Shown piece by piece: positions 1 to 10,127 of a stretch of DNA of 64,000 bases; the first letter of the stretch is position 1, and each line of letters starts with the position of its first letter. The position numbers were made by a program, and so were the translations under genes. Source of the DNA: an uncultured Collinsella sp. (lineage in GTDB: Bacteria; Actinomycetota; Coriobacteriia; Coriobacteriales; Coriobacteriaceae). The stretch covers positions 132,320-196,319 of the forward strand of contig UQLI01000001.1 of NCBI GenBank assembly GCA_900541715.1. The letters are read 5' to 3'. Under the pieces are notes generated by a model. The model did not search any database. It was given only the letters and a program-made list of their open reading frames with translations, and was not told the DNA's origin.

Positions 1-452
1 AGGATGTCGTAACGTTTGACCCGGCATCCGGTATCAAACATTATGCGGGGTCCGAGATCACTTGGGGCTACCGCGAATGTAGCCTTCCCCGCAATGAGAT
101 CATCCTCGAGTGCGTGCTCAAGCTTAAACCGGCGCCCAAGGCCGACATTCGCGAGCGCATGGAGCGGTACCTGACGAGGCGCAAGCGTACACAGCCCATG
201 GGTCGCGCATCCTGCGGGTCGGTCTTTCGCAACCCGCCCGATGCGAGCGTGGGCAAGCTTATCGAGGATTGTGGATTAAAGGGTTTTTCGATTGGCGGCG
301 CGGAAGTTTCGCCCGTTCACGCTAATTTTATCGTTAATAACGGAACTGCCTCGGCCGATGACGTTGCCGCGGTTATCAGACATGTGCACGGAAAGGTGAG
401 GGAGGCGTATGGCATCGAGCTCAGACCGGAAGTTAAATTCCTCGGCTTCTAG
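1..452 (+). CDS. murB: UDP-N-acetylenolpyruvoylglucosamine reductase, C-terminal part
   Basis: This is the 3' end of a gene that begins before the window; the reading frame is open from base 3. MurB reduces UDP-GlcNAc-enolpyruvate to UDP-MurNAc, a cytoplasmic NADPH/FAD step of peptidoglycan synthesis. The visible 149 residues are the C-terminal substrate-binding part. They include the SCGSVFRNP segment, whose serine is the family's proton donor, and a final segment with E-x-K-F-L-G. The last 44 bases overlap ftsQ. The placement of murB before ftsQ and ftsZ is the usual division and cell-wall arrangement in this group. Confidence 0.93.
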   Translation, partial: DVVTFDPASGIKHYAGSEITWGYRECSLPRNEIILECVLKLKPAPKADIRERMERYLTRRKRTQPMGRASCGSVFRNPPDASVGKLIEDCGLKGFSIGGAEVSPVHANFIVNNGTASADDVAAVIRHVHGKVREAYGIELRPEVKFLGF

Positions 453-1665
453 AGCATCGAAACCCACCTTCCGCCGCGCCGGAGGGCGTTCCGGCGCGCC
501 TGCCAAACCTCAACGCAATATCGTCGCGCACTCTAAGCCTGTCGGGCATGCTCGACAGACCAGTCGTCCGGTTGTCGGCTCGCAGCTCGGTAATCGTCCG
601 GCCGCAAAAAAGTCCTCGCGTCCCTCGGTGACGTCAAAGCCTGTTATGGGCGCCAAGCCTGCCCGTCCTATGGCAACTCCTAAGCCCTCGACAGGAACTA
701 AGGCGGCGCGTCCGAGTCGCACGCTGGGCGCATCGAAACCGCGCTCGCTGACATCGGTGCCGGCTACCGCCAAGAAGCCTTCGGGTAAAAAAGGCGTCAA
801 CCCGTTGTCTTTACTTAGGGCGATGGCAAATAAAACATCAGACGCCGCTTCTGTCGTTACAGGCAAAGGCAAAATCGTGGGCGGCGTTTTGGCCGTCTTG
901 GCCGTGCTCGTCGTCGTTGCTATCGTGGTGATTAACTCTGGATTGTTTACCGCCACTGATATTCAGATTCAAGGCAGCGAGCATGTGACGAAGCACGATG
1001 CTATCCAGCTGATCGATTTGCCCGAGGGAACGTCGCTTTTTAACGTCGATCCCGACCAGATTACCGAGGACCTCAAGCAGAACCCGTGGGTCTCGGGCGT
1101 GGATGTCCAGCGTCAGTTCCCACATACGCTCATCATTACGCCGATGGAGCGCAAGGTCATTGCAATTGCCTATATCAGCTCCGATGACCTTGCCTGGGCC
1201 ATCGGGGATGATGACACCTGGATCGCCCCGCTGTCGACGTCGGTCGAAGTGGATGACCAGGGCAACGTCATCACGACGGGGCAGGGCTCAAATACCCTGA
1301 CCGGCATTGATGCCGCGCTGGCGCTCGCTAAGCACTATGGCGCGGTGTTGTTGACTGATGTCTCGGCGGATGTCGCTCCGGTTTCCGGCCAGGCAGTGAG
1401 CTCCAAGGCCGTTAAGGCTGGCTTGGATTATGTGCGTGGTTTTTCGAGCGAGTTCTTGGGACAAGTCAAGGATATTTCCACGCCTTCGGTCGAAGCCATC
1501 TCGGCAAACCTCAATAACGGCATTGAGGTGTCGCTGGGCGATTCGAACGATATCGTCAAGAAGGAGCGCGTAGTCACCAAGCTGCTTTCGCAGGTAGAGG
1601 GCGTAACGTATATCAATGTGCGCTCTCCGGGTAACTATACATTTAGGAACGCTCCGACCTCGTAG
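409..1665 (+). CDS. ftsQ: FtsQ/DivIB-type cell division protein with POTRA domain
   Basis: Bitopic divisome protein of 418 aa. FtsQ/DivIB links the FtsL-FtsB complex to septal wall synthesis. Residues 1-155 are a basic, low-complexity cytoplasmic tail rich in Lys, Arg, Ser, Pro and Ala. A single membrane segment follows at about 160-183 (GGVLAVLAVLVVVAIVV). A POTRA-like domain starts near 184 (FTATDIQIQGSEHVT), and the beta domain contains the region PHTLIITPMERKVIA. The chosen ATG overlaps murB and has GGAGG only three bases upstream, so a later start inside the tail is possible. The tail is long compared with most FtsQ proteins. Sequence identity is low, as is usual for this family; position before ftsZ supports the call. 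Confidence 0.85.
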   Translation: MASSSDRKLNSSASRASKPTFRRAGGRSGAPAKPQRNIVAHSKPVGHARQTSRPVVGSQLGNRPAAKKSSRPSVTSKPVMGAKPARPMATPKPSTGTKAARPSRTLGASKPRSLTSVPATAKKPSGKKGVNPLSLLRAMANKTSDAASVVTGKGKIVGGVLAVLAVLVVVAIVVINSGLFTATDIQIQGSEHVTKHDAIQLIDLPEGTSLFNVDPDQITEDLKQNPWVSGVDVQRQFPHTLIITPMERKVIAIAYISSDDLAWAIGDDDTWIAPLSTSVEVDDQGNVITTGQGSNTLTGIDAALALAKHYGAVLLTDVSADVAPVSGQAVSSKAVKAGLDYVRGFSSEFLGQVKDISTPSVEAISANLNNGIEVSLGDSNDIVKKERVVTKLLSQVEGVTYINVRSPGNYTFRNAPTS

Positions 1666-1864
1666 CGCTGGTTGATGCTTTGTTGAGGGGCCATACCACG
1701 CCGTTTATCTGGTTTGTTTGGTTTTCACGGTCAATTATTTGACTGATACGTTCATAATGTGCAAACATAATACGGTTTACCTTTGCATTTACTTTCAACC
1801 TGAAGGTTAATGTGCGCAGGGGTCGACCCATGCTATGGCTATAACCTTTGTTCGGAGGACCGAC

Positions 1865-3019
1865 ATGCACGAGACAGAGATCAACAACTACCTTGCCGTC
1901 ATTAAGGTGGTCGGCGTCGGCGGCGGCGGTACCAACGCGGTCAATCGAATGATCGAAGAGGGCATCCGCGGCGTCGAGTTTGTTGCCATCAACACCGATG
2001 CTCAGGCACTCGCGATCTCTGATGCCGATATCAAGGTGCACATCGGCACCGACCTTACCCGCGGCCTGGGCGCCGGCGCCAACCCCGAGGTTGGCCGCAA
2101 GGCTGCCGATGAGTCCCGCGACGACATTGCCGAGGCGCTCGCTGGTGCCGACATGGTGTTCATCACCTGCGGCGAGGGCGGTGGCACCGGTACCGGCGCT
2201 GCTCCCATCGTTGCCGATATCGCGATGAACGAGGTCGGTGCGCTGACCGTCGCCGTCGTGACCAAGCCCTTCACCTTCGAGGGCCGCAAGCGCAAGAAGA
2301 GCGCCGAGGAGGGCATTAAGACCCTCTCCGATTGCGTCGACACCATGATCGTCATCCCTAACGATAAGCTGCTCGACATCGCCGAGAAGAAGACCACCAT
2401 GCTCGAGGCCTTCGCGATTGCCGATGGCGTCCTTTCCCAGGGCACCCAGGGCATCACCGACCTCATCACCGTCCCCGGTATCATCAACCTGGACTTCGCC
2501 GATGTTAAGACCATCATGAAGCAGGCCGGTACCGCCATGATGGGTATCGGTACCTCTTCTGGGGACACCCGTGCCGTCGACGCTGCCCAGCAGGCCATCT
2601 CCAGCCCGCTGCTCGAGAGCTCCATCGATGGTGCCACGCGCGTGCTGCTCTCCATCGCCGGTTCCAAGGACCTGGGCATCCAGGAGATCAGCGACGCCGC
2701 CGACGTTGTCGCCAACGCCGTCGACCCCGAGGCCAACATCATCTTCGGTACCGTTGTCGACGAGTCCCTGGGCGATCAGGTGCGTATCACCGTCATCGCT
2801 ACGGGCTTCTCCGACTCCAACGTCAACCGTCAGGACGAGCTCTTTGCTGCTCAGCAGTCTCAGAGCAAGGCCGCTGCCTCCGCTGAGCCGCAGCGCACCG
2901 CTCCTGCCACGAGCCCGGCTCAGGCCGCTCCGACCCGCAACGTCGGTGGCACCGAGCTTCCTAACTTCGGCAACGATCAGTTCGAGCTTCCCGACTTCCT
3001 GAAGCGCGGTAGCTTCTAA
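1865..3019 (+). CDS. ftsZ: Cell division protein FtsZ
   Basis: Tubulin-like GTPase of 384 aa that polymerises into the Z ring. It shows the N-terminal GGGGTNAVNRMI nucleotide loop, the tubulin signature GEGGGTGTGAAP, the T7-loop region with NLDFADV, and a C-terminal partner-binding peptide ELPDFLKRG after a Ser/Ala/Pro/Gln linker (about 320-365). The start at 1865 is preferred over the in-frame ATG at 1835 because GGAGG lies at 1854-1858, six bases upstream. The gene has its own 200-base upstream spacer and a following terminator, so it is probably transcribed separately from ftsQ as well as by readthrough. Confidence 0.98.
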   Translation: MHETEINNYLAVIKVVGVGGGGTNAVNRMIEEGIRGVEFVAINTDAQALAISDADIKVHIGTDLTRGLGAGANPEVGRKAADESRDDIAEALAGADMVFITCGEGGGTGTGAAPIVADIAMNEVGALTVAVVTKPFTFEGRKRKKSAEEGIKTLSDCVDTMIVIPNDKLLDIAEKKTTMLEAFAIADGVLSQGTQGITDLITVPGIINLDFADVKTIMKQAGTAMMGIGTSSGDTRAVDAAQQAISSPLLESSIDGATRVLLSIAGSKDLGIQEISDAADVVANAVDPEANIIFGTVVDESLGDQVRITVIATGFSDSNVNRQDELFAAQQSQSKAAASAEPQRTAPATSPAQAAPTRNVGGTELPNFGNDQFELPDFLKRGSF

Positions 3020-3045
3020 GTCGTTCTTTGCATTGTTGTGCGCAG

Positions 3046-3075
3046 GGGCGTGTCCGTATGGACGCGCCCTTTTTA
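3046..3075 (+). terminator. Intrinsic terminator after ftsZ
   Basis: GGGCGTGTCC pairs with GGACGCGCCC across a four-base loop, followed by TTTTT. It ends the ftsZ transcript before pgeF. Confidence 0.85.
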
Positions 3076-3229
3076 TTTCGACTTTGTAAACTAGAACCTC
3101 CAATCTCTTTACGTTCCCTTTACGATTGCCTCCAGCGCAGCAGGTATCCTTTTAGAGAAGTATGACAGCCGTATAAACGCGGGCTGTAGCGGCGATGCCG
3201 CGGTACTTGTGTTATTAGGAGGCTTTAGT

Positions 3230-4030
3230 ATGGCAGCACGTGCGGACAAAGTTTCGCGTGTCGACCATGATGGAGTTACGTTGGTGGAGGGCGCGACATC
3301 CGATGTTCGCTTTGCCTTCACCGAGCGCGCCGGTGGCGTTTCCGAAGATGCGTACTCCTCACTCAACTTGGGCTCGCATGTTGGCGATGACCCCTTTGCT
3401 GTTCAAGAAAATCGTCGTCGCGCGCTCGAGGCTATGGGTGCCGCCGAGTGCGAGCACAACCTGCTCATTCCCAATCAGGTCCATGGTGACCATATCGTTG
3501 CGGTGGCCTCGAACGGCGCCGATGGCCTTGAGGACGTCCGCGAGCAGATTGCTGAGGGCTGCGATGCCATCGTCTGTACGGCGCGTAACGTGCCCGTGCT
3601 GCTCTGCTTTGCCGACTGCGTTCCCGTGGTGCTGGTGGCCCCTGGCGGATTTGCCGTGGTGCACTCCGGTTGGAAGGGCACGATTGCACGTATTTCTGCC
3701 AAGGCGTGCCAGGCGCTTTGCGATGCTGCCGGCTGCGATGCGAGCGACGTTTCCGCCTATATTGGCCCCCATATCTTGGGTGACGAATATGAGGTATCCC
3801 AGGAACTCATGGATCGCTTTGCCGCCGAGTTCTCTTGCATCGATGCGAATACCTCTCGCATGCTTGATCTTTCCGCTGCCATTCGCGAGGCGCTGGTAGA
3901 TGTCGGTGTCGACGCGGATAATATCGTGGATACCCAGCTTTCGACCGTGCGTCAGAACGACCGCTTTTATTCCTACCGTAACGAGGACGGCACCTGTGGG
4001 CGCCATGCTGCGATCGGCGTGATGCTATGA
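3230..4030 (+). CDS. pgeF: PgeF/YlmD multicopper polyphenol oxidase (laccase-domain) family protein
   Basis: Protein of 266 aa in the DUF152/YfiH-YlmD family. Members act as purine nucleoside phosphorylases/adenosine deaminases or as peptidoglycan-editing factor. The family motif VHSGWKGT is present, with the metal-binding CFADCVPV region before it and GPHI after it. The ATG at 3230 has AGGAGG seven bases upstream; the in-frame GTG at 3209 has no such site. ylmD-like genes normally sit directly after ftsZ and before yggS, sepF and yggT. Here the neighbour is the pst operon, whose first gene overlaps the pgeF stop codon in an ATGA arrangement. Confidence 0.9.
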   Translation: MAARADKVSRVDHDGVTLVEGATSDVRFAFTERAGGVSEDAYSSLNLGSHVGDDPFAVQENRRRALEAMGAAECEHNLLIPNQVHGDHIVAVASNGADGLEDVREQIAEGCDAIVCTARNVPVLLCFADCVPVVLVAPGGFAVVHSGWKGTIARISAKACQALCDAAGCDASDVSAYIGPHILGDEYEVSQELMDRFAAEFSCIDANTSRMLDLSAAIREALVDVGVDADNIVDTQLSTVRQNDRFYSYRNEDGTCGRHAAIGVML

Positions 4031-4863
4031 GAAAGATCGTATCGGTTCTGAGCGCCGCTGTGCTTACGCTTACGCTGTGCGCCTGTTCTTCGGGATCTTC
4101 GACCTCTTCCATTACCGTGGCCGGCTCCACGACCTGCCTTCCTATCGCCGAGATTGCGGCCGAGGGCTTTAAGGAGGAGACCGGCATCGACGTGCTCGTT
4201 TCCGGTTTGGGTTCTTCCGCTGGGATCGAGGCCGTCAGCGCCGGCACGGCCGATATCGCCAGCTCCTCCCGTGGACTCAATGCCGACGAACAGGATCTGG
4301 GCCTGACTCCCATCGTCATTGCCCACGACGGTATCGCGGTCATCGTGAACGACGACAACCCCGTCGATAACCTCTCGACCGAGCAGCTCCGCGATATCTA
4401 CGCCGGCAAGATTACCAATTGGAAAGAGGTCGGTGGCGAGGACCTGAGGATTCAGGTCATCAACCGAGACGAGGCGTCCGGTACGCGCGAGGCCTTCCGT
4501 ACCATCGTGATGGATGGCACGCCGTTCGATCGCCGCTCGGCTGTTCTTTCGGGTACGGGCCAGGTGCGCGACGTGGTATCTCGTTCGCGTGGGGCCATCG
4601 GCTACATTTCGCTGGGCTTCGTCGATAGCCTCAACGCCAAGACCTCGGTCAAGGCCGTCTCGGTCAATCATGTTGAGGCGTCCGAGAAGACGGTCGCGAG
4701 TGGCGGCTATCCCATCTCGCGCGACCTTTACTTCTTTGTGAAGGGTGTGCCTTCGCAGCAGGCGCAGGATTACATCGACTATGTGACGTCCGAAAAGATG
4801 GACAAGCAGATTCGCGAGGCGGGCTTTATTCCCGTCACCAACGACGAGAAGGGGAGTGAGTAG
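4027..4863 (+). CDS. pstS: Phosphate ABC transporter substrate-binding lipoprotein
   Basis: High-affinity phosphate-binding protein of 278 aa. A short signal ends in a lipobox (TLTLCACSSGSS), so it is a lipid-anchored exported protein. The fold begins SITVAGSTTCLPIAE, with the phosphate-binding segments SSRGLNADE and NRDEASGTREAF in family positions. It starts inside the pgeF stop codon (ATGA), so its translation is probably coupled to pgeF. No separate promoter or PhoP-type direct repeats are visible just upstream because that DNA is coding. pstC, pstA, pstB and phoU follow closely. Confidence 0.95.
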   Translation: MRKIVSVLSAAVLTLTLCACSSGSSTSSITVAGSTTCLPIAEIAAEGFKEETGIDVLVSGLGSSAGIEAVSAGTADIASSSRGLNADEQDLGLTPIVIAHDGIAVIVNDDNPVDNLSTEQLRDIYAGKITNWKEVGGEDLRIQVINRDEASGTREAFRTIVMDGTPFDRRSAVLSGTGQVRDVVSRSRGAIGYISLGFVDSLNAKTSVKAVSVNHVEASEKTVASGGYPISRDLYFFVKGVPSQQAQDYIDYVTSEKMDKQIREAGFIPVTNDEKGSE

Positions 4864-4864
4864 C

Positions 4865-5791
4865 ATGGAAGCACAGGAAAACTCCCAGACTGAGCAGAAT
4901 GTTCAGACGCCCAAGAAGCGCGAGCTGGCGCTCGTATCGCGCAGTACCTATATCAAGGAGAAGGCGCTGCAGTGGATCTTCTTTGCCTGCGCGTTCTTGG
5001 CGGTCGTTACCGTCATCCTGATTTTTGTCTTTACCACGTACTCGGCGCTGCCCGTCTTTACTGACATCGGTCTGGCTGACTTCTTTAGCTTTACGTGGGC
5101 GCCTTCCGAGGGCCACTACGGCATCTTGTCGCTGCTTGCCGGCTCGGGTCTGGTGACCGTCGGTGCGCTCGCCATGGGCGTGCCGCTGGGCGTGGGTACG
5201 GCCGTTTACCTGGTCGAGATTGCCAGCAAGCGCGTGCGCAAGCTCATCAGCCCCGCCGTTGACCTGCTGGCGGGCATACCCTCCATCATCTACGGCTTCT
5301 TTGGCATGATCATCATCCGCCCGTTTATCGCACAACTGACCGGCGGCCTTGGTTTTGGTGCGCTGACGGCGTGGTTTGTGCTCGCCATCATGATCGTCCC
5401 TACCATCACCACGCTCACCATCGATGCTCTCAATTCCATTCCCATGGGCATTCGCGAGGCATCGTATGCCATGGGCGCCACAAAGTGGCAGACCATCTAT
5501 AAGGTCGTGCTACCTGCCGCGAAGCTGGGTATCGTTGATGCCATCGTGCTGGGTATGGGCCGTGCCATCGGCGAGACCATGGCCGTGCTCATGGTCGTAG
5601 GTAACGCCCCGGTTATTCCCGACAGCATTGCGAGCCCCATCTCGACGCTCACGAGCCAGATTGCGCTCGACATGAGCTATTCCTCGGGTCTGCACCGCTC
5701 GGCGCTGTTCGGCATGGGTGTGGTCCTGTTTATCATCTCCGCCACGCTGGTGGGTATCGTCCGTCTGATTTCCAAGAAGAAGAGGGGGTAG
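4865..5791 (+). CDS. pstC: Phosphate ABC transporter permease PstC
   Basis: Inner-membrane permease subunit of the Pst phosphate importer, 308 aa with six predicted membrane segments. The cytoplasmic coupling loop reads ASYAMGATKWQTIYKVVLPAA, the EAA-type contact for the PstB ATPase. The ATG at 4865 is preferred to the GTG at 4856 because GGGGAG lies at the right distance upstream. It begins one base after the pstS stop codon and is followed by pstA after three bases, so the operon is tightly packed. Confidence 0.95.
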   Translation: MEAQENSQTEQNVQTPKKRELALVSRSTYIKEKALQWIFFACAFLAVVTVILIFVFTTYSALPVFTDIGLADFFSFTWAPSEGHYGILSLLAGSGLVTVGALAMGVPLGVGTAVYLVEIASKRVRKLISPAVDLLAGIPSIIYGFFGMIIIRPFIAQLTGGLGFGALTAWFVLAIMIVPTITTLTIDALNSIPMGIREASYAMGATKWQTIYKVVLPAAKLGIVDAIVLGMGRAIGETMAVLMVVGNAPVIPDSIASPISTLTSQIALDMSYSSGLHRSALFGMGVVLFIISATLVGIVRLISKKKRG

Positions 5792-5794
5792 GCT

Positions 5795-6700
5795 ATGTCC
5801 GATTCCGTTGACACGACGGTCGATACGACCTCGTCGCGCGAGCGCATCAAGCGTGCCCTTTCCCACGGCAAGAAGGGCCGCATCAACAAGGACCTGTCCA
5901 ACAAGATCATGCTTGGCGTGTTTCGTGCCGCTGCCTACATCACCACGCTGGTGCTGGTCGCTATCATCGCCTACGTGGTCATCAACGGCCTGCCACACAT
6001 CTCGCTCGACTTTATCTTCGGTTGGCCCCAGGGCGTCAACGCCGAGGGCGGAATTTGGCCCACGATCGTCTCGACCGTCTACGTGACGGCGCTCGCCATG
6101 CTTATCTGCACGCCGATCGCTGTGCTGGCAGCCGTCTATCTGGCCGAGTACGCCAAGCAGGGCAAGGTCGTCGAGCTCATTCGCTACGCTGCTGACGCTT
6201 TGGCCTCGGTACCCTCCATCGTTATGGGGCTGTTTGGCTACGCCTTGTTTGTCGAGGCTATGGGCCTGGGCCTTTCGATGGTCTCGGCCGCTCTGGCGCT
6301 CGCGCTCTTGATGCTTCCCATCGTCATGCGCACCACCGAAGAAGCCATTCGCGCCGTTCCGCGCTATATCCGTTGGGGCGCGTACGGCCTGGGCGCTACC
6401 AAGTGGCAGGTCGTCTCCAAGATCGTGCTTCCTTCGGCCTTTGGCCGCATTGCCACGGGCATCGTCCTTGCCATCGGCCGTGCCATCGGCGAGACCGCCG
6501 TGGTGCTCTACACCATGGGCCAGGCCATCAATCTACCTATTTCGCCGCTCGATTCCGGTCGTCCCATGACGGTTCACCTGTACCTGCTTGCCAACGACGG
6601 CATCAACATGAACGCAGCCTACGGCACTGCGCTCTTGCTGATGGTGATCATTTTGGCCTTCAACCTGTTTGCGCGCTTCCTGTCGCGTAAGCGTCGCTAG
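5795..6700 (+). CDS. pstA: Phosphate ABC transporter permease PstA
   Basis: Second permease subunit of the Pst system, 301 aa. It has a polar N-terminus of about 45 residues, then six membrane segments. The coupling loop contains AYGLGATKWQVVSKIVLPSA followed by GRIATGIVLAIGRAIGETA, typical of PstA. It pairs with PstC in the membrane. It is co-directional and closely spaced with pstC and pstB, as in canonical pstSCAB operons. Confidence 0.95.
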   Translation: MSDSVDTTVDTTSSRERIKRALSHGKKGRINKDLSNKIMLGVFRAAAYITTLVLVAIIAYVVINGLPHISLDFIFGWPQGVNAEGGIWPTIVSTVYVTALAMLICTPIAVLAAVYLAEYAKQGKVVELIRYAADALASVPSIVMGLFGYALFVEAMGLGLSMVSAALALALLMLPIVMRTTEEAIRAVPRYIRWGAYGLGATKWQVVSKIVLPSAFGRIATGIVLAIGRAIGETAVVLYTMGQAINLPISPLDSGRPMTVHLYLLANDGINMNAAYGTALLLMVIILAFNLFARFLSRKRR

Positions 6701-6712
6701 TTAAGGAGTCCC

Positions 6713-7516
<804 letters not shown>

Positions 7517-7608
7517 TCGGTGCGACTAGTCCCAAGCCGATCGGACCTGGTCCGGTGCGTATTCACTGTGCGGGCGGCATGACCGCACCCAACTGATTGG
7601 AGTGAACC

Positions 7609-8466
7609 ATGCGCAAACTGTTTTCCCGTCAGCTCATCGAGGCCCGCCACGAGATGCTGAGCATCTACGAGGCCGTCGATCTGGCCCTCCACGATGCCGT
7701 GAGGGCCTATGTTACCGACGACCGCAAGCTCGCCACCAAGACCAAGAAGCGCACGCTTTCGATTGACGCACGCTGCGCCAACCTGGAGGCCGTCTGCTAC
7801 AACCTGATTGCCACGCAGTCACCGGTCGCCTCCGACTTCCGCTTGCTGCAGACGATCATCTACGTCGACTTTAACCTGCAGCGCATGACCGATAAGGTTC
7901 GCCAGATTTGCCGCGCCACGCGTCATATGATCAAGGCCGACATCTCGCTGCCCAAGGAGCTTGTCGGCACGGTCGAGGCCGAGGCTGAGGCCGTCTACCA
8001 GGTGCTGGGCTCTTCGCTTTCCGCGCTCGTCACCAACGACATGTCCATCATCTGCAACTTGGCCGTCGAGGACGAGCCAGTGCACGCCGCCTACGAGAAG
8101 TTCTTCCGCACCTTTAACCGCATGGACACGGGCGATTTTATGGACGACGACAGCAACTATGACGACCTGCGCCGCGCCATCATGGTATCGCGCTATCTCG
8201 ATCGCATCGCCTCGATTTCCATCGATGCCGCCTGCCGTCTGACCTTCCTGTTGACCGGACAGCGTATGACTGCCGGTGATATCGCCTGCACTGATGAGGA
8301 TGAGCTCGAGAGCATGCGCGTGCCTTCGGGCGAGGGTGTTATCATGAGGCCCGCCGTCGATGCACGCTACGTTGCCAAGGTGCCCGTTAACGAGGTCAGC
8401 GAGGGTCTTCGCTACCTGCTCGATCATCTTGAGGATGAGGACGATGGCGAGGACGACGAGGAGTAA
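7609..8466 (+). CDS. phoU: Phosphate transport system regulator PhoU
   Basis: PhoU is a metal-binding helical protein that couples Pst activity to the PhoR-type kinase and represses uptake when phosphate is ample. Two PhoU repeats are visible. The first begins FSRQLIEARHEMLSIYEAVDLAL and the second follows around residue 120. At 285 aa it is longer than most PhoU proteins because of a linker and an acidic C-terminal tail ending EDDGEDDEE. It is the last gene of the pst operon; a GC-rich hairpin follows. No response regulator or kinase for phosphate lies in the window. Confidence 0.92.
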   Translation: MRKLFSRQLIEARHEMLSIYEAVDLALHDAVRAYVTDDRKLATKTKKRTLSIDARCANLEAVCYNLIATQSPVASDFRLLQTIIYVDFNLQRMTDKVRQICRATRHMIKADISLPKELVGTVEAEAEAVYQVLGSSLSALVTNDMSIICNLAVEDEPVHAAYEKFFRTFNRMDTGDFMDDDSNYDDLRRAIMVSRYLDRIASISIDAACRLTFLLTGQRMTAGDIACTDEDELESMRVPSGEGVIMRPAVDARYVAKVPVNEVSEGLRYLLDHLEDEDDGEDDEE

Positions 8467-8503
8467 GTAACCCCGTTCGTCGAAAGATTGTAAATACCTA
8501 AGT

Positions 8504-8535
8504 GAGCGCGGCCTTGCACATGCGGGGCCGCGCTC
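8504..8535 (+). terminator. Hairpin after phoU
   Basis: GAGCGCGGCC pairs with GGCCGCGCTC. The following bases are T-poor (TTGCG), so termination may be weak and allow readthrough into yggS. Confidence 0.6.
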
Positions 8536-8585
8536 TTGCGTTAGCATGGGACTACTTGTTTGGCTGTCAGCGGAGGCGATTGGCA

Positions 8586-9323
8586 ATGGATAACTATTTG
8601 GACTTGATGCGCGCTCGCCGCGAGCAGATTCTGGAACGTTTTTATGCGGCGCTCGATCGCGCGGGCCGTCCCCACGACGCCGCGAGCCTCATTGCCGTGT
8701 CCAAGACCGTTGGTGTCGATGAGACCGTTGCCGCCATCCAGGCGGGGTATCGCCATTTTGCCGAGAACCGCCCGCAGGAGCTGGTTCGCAAGCTCACGGG
8801 TCTGGCGGAGCATCCGGAGCTGTCCGAGGTGCGCTTCGATATGATCGGCAACCTGCAGACCAATAAGATCAATGCGGTGCTGGGCTCAGCCGAGCTGATT
8901 CACTCGGTGGGTTCGCTGCATCTGGCGCAGGCGATCTCGAGCCGTGCTGTTCGCAAGATTGAGGCAGGCGAGCTCGTCGGCCCCCAGCGTGTGCTCATTG
9001 AGGTCAATGTGAGTGGTGAGGAGTCGAAGGGAGGCTTTTCACCCGATGAGATTCGCGCCGCCGCGGGTGAGCTTGCAGAACTTGAGGGAATTTGCGTACA
9101 GGGGCTTATGACTATGGCGCCCCGGGGGAATAAGGATGTGGCACGCCGCACCTTTGCGGGGCTTCGTGAGCTGAGGGATGAGCTGGAGGCGGCGCATCCC
9201 GATTTGAACCTGCCTGAGCTTTCCTGCGGTATGAGCGAGGACTTTGAGTCTGCCCTTGAGGAGGGCTCTACGCTCGTTCGCCTGGGCAGGGTAGTATTTA
9301 GCCCGGAGTTTGCAGTAAAATAA
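8586..9323 (+). CDS. yggS: YggS/YlmE pyridoxal-phosphate homeostasis protein
   Basis: PLP-binding TIM-barrel protein of 245 aa (PLPBP family), involved in vitamin B6 homeostasis; no catalytic reaction is established. The PLP lysine lies in SLIAVSKTVG. Family segments HFAENRPQELVRK, FDMIGNLQTNKIN, IEVNVSGEESKGGF and LSCGMSEDFESALEEGSTLVRLG are all present. The ATG at 8586 has GGAGG nine bases upstream; the longer in-frame reading from 8502 overlaps the phoU terminator. It resumes the division-cluster order (yggS, sepF, yggT, divIVA) after the pst insertion. Confidence 0.94.
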   Translation: MDNYLDLMRARREQILERFYAALDRAGRPHDAASLIAVSKTVGVDETVAAIQAGYRHFAENRPQELVRKLTGLAEHPELSEVRFDMIGNLQTNKINAVLGSAELIHSVGSLHLAQAISSRAVRKIEAGELVGPQRVLIEVNVSGEESKGGFSPDEIRAAAGELAELEGICVQGLMTMAPRGNKDVARRTFAGLRELRDELEAAHPDLNLPELSCGMSEDFESALEEGSTLVRLGRVVFSPEFAVK

Positions 9324-9383
9324 GGCTCTGAAGTGCGCACTGATTATCGGGGCGCCTGCACTAAACCGCGAGAGGACACAACC

Positions 9384-10106
9384 ATGGGCTTCCTTGACGA
9401 GATTAAAAATAAGATGCACCTGGGCGGCCAGCAGGGTTACGACCAGGGTTATGGCCAGGACGACGACTACGGCTACGATGACGGCTACGACGATGGCTAT
9501 CAGAACAACGGCTACAGTGGTGCTTCGGGCGAGGGCTTCTACACCCAAGACGAGCCGAGCAACGGCCTGCTTGGCCAGACGCGCCGCGGTGAAGCTGAGT
9601 CGGTTGCCGTGTATACGCGCTCCGGTCAGCTGGTCGGCGATGACTCCCGCCATGCCACGACGTATAACCCGCCTTCGCGCTCGCAGGACAGTGTTGCGAG
9701 CGGTTATCGTCCTGGTGCCTATGACACGCCGTCGAGCTACGCCGAGAATACCCGCGCCCGTGCCGCCGCTGCACCCGCGCCTGCACCGAGCGATGCCTCG
9801 GCCTATGCGAGCAATATCATCAACGCCACGCCGCAGCTGCCGGCCTATGTCCTGCGCCCCGAGAGCTATGACGACGTGGAGACTGTGGTGCGCCGCGTTC
9901 GCACCAAGCAGCCTGTCGCACTGATTTTTGTGGGCGTACGCACCGAAGTTGCCAAGCGCGTCTTGGACTTCTCTTACGGCTTTGCCTGCGGTCTGGGTGC
10001 CACGGTCAAGGAGGTGGGCGACCGCGTGTTCATGGTGCTCCCCGCCGGTTGCGAGGTCAAAGATTCCGATCTCAAGAAGCTTCGTGCCGACGGCTACCTT
10101 AAGTAA
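9384..10106 (+). CDS. sepF: Cell division protein SepF
   Basis: SepF anchors FtsZ filaments to the membrane and shapes the septum. Residues 1-14 (GFLDEIKNKMHL) form the amphipathic membrane-binding helix. A Gly/Tyr/Asp/Gln-rich disordered segment covers about 15-60 and an Ala/Pro linker about 125-150. The C-terminal SepF domain starts near 152 (YVLRPESYDDVETVV) and ends with the GDRVFMVLPAG strand. The total of 240 aa is long for the family because of the linker. The ATG at 9384 has GAGAGG eight bases upstream. Confidence 0.93.
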   Translation: MGFLDEIKNKMHLGGQQGYDQGYGQDDDYGYDDGYDDGYQNNGYSGASGEGFYTQDEPSNGLLGQTRRGEAESVAVYTRSGQLVGDDSRHATTYNPPSRSQDSVASGYRPGAYDTPSSYAENTRARAAAAPAPAPSDASAYASNIINATPQLPAYVLRPESYDDVETVVRRVRTKQPVALIFVGVRTEVAKRVLDFSYGFACGLGATVKEVGDRVFMVLPAGCEVKDSDLKKLRADGYLK

Positions 10107-10127
10107 AGACAAGACGAGGAGATTCCC

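Noticed and set aside
1643..3103. Long minus-strand ORF opposite ftsZ
   Set aside because: It is a shadow of the strongly biased ftsZ codons; product is low complexity with no ribosome site, and ftsZ is certain.
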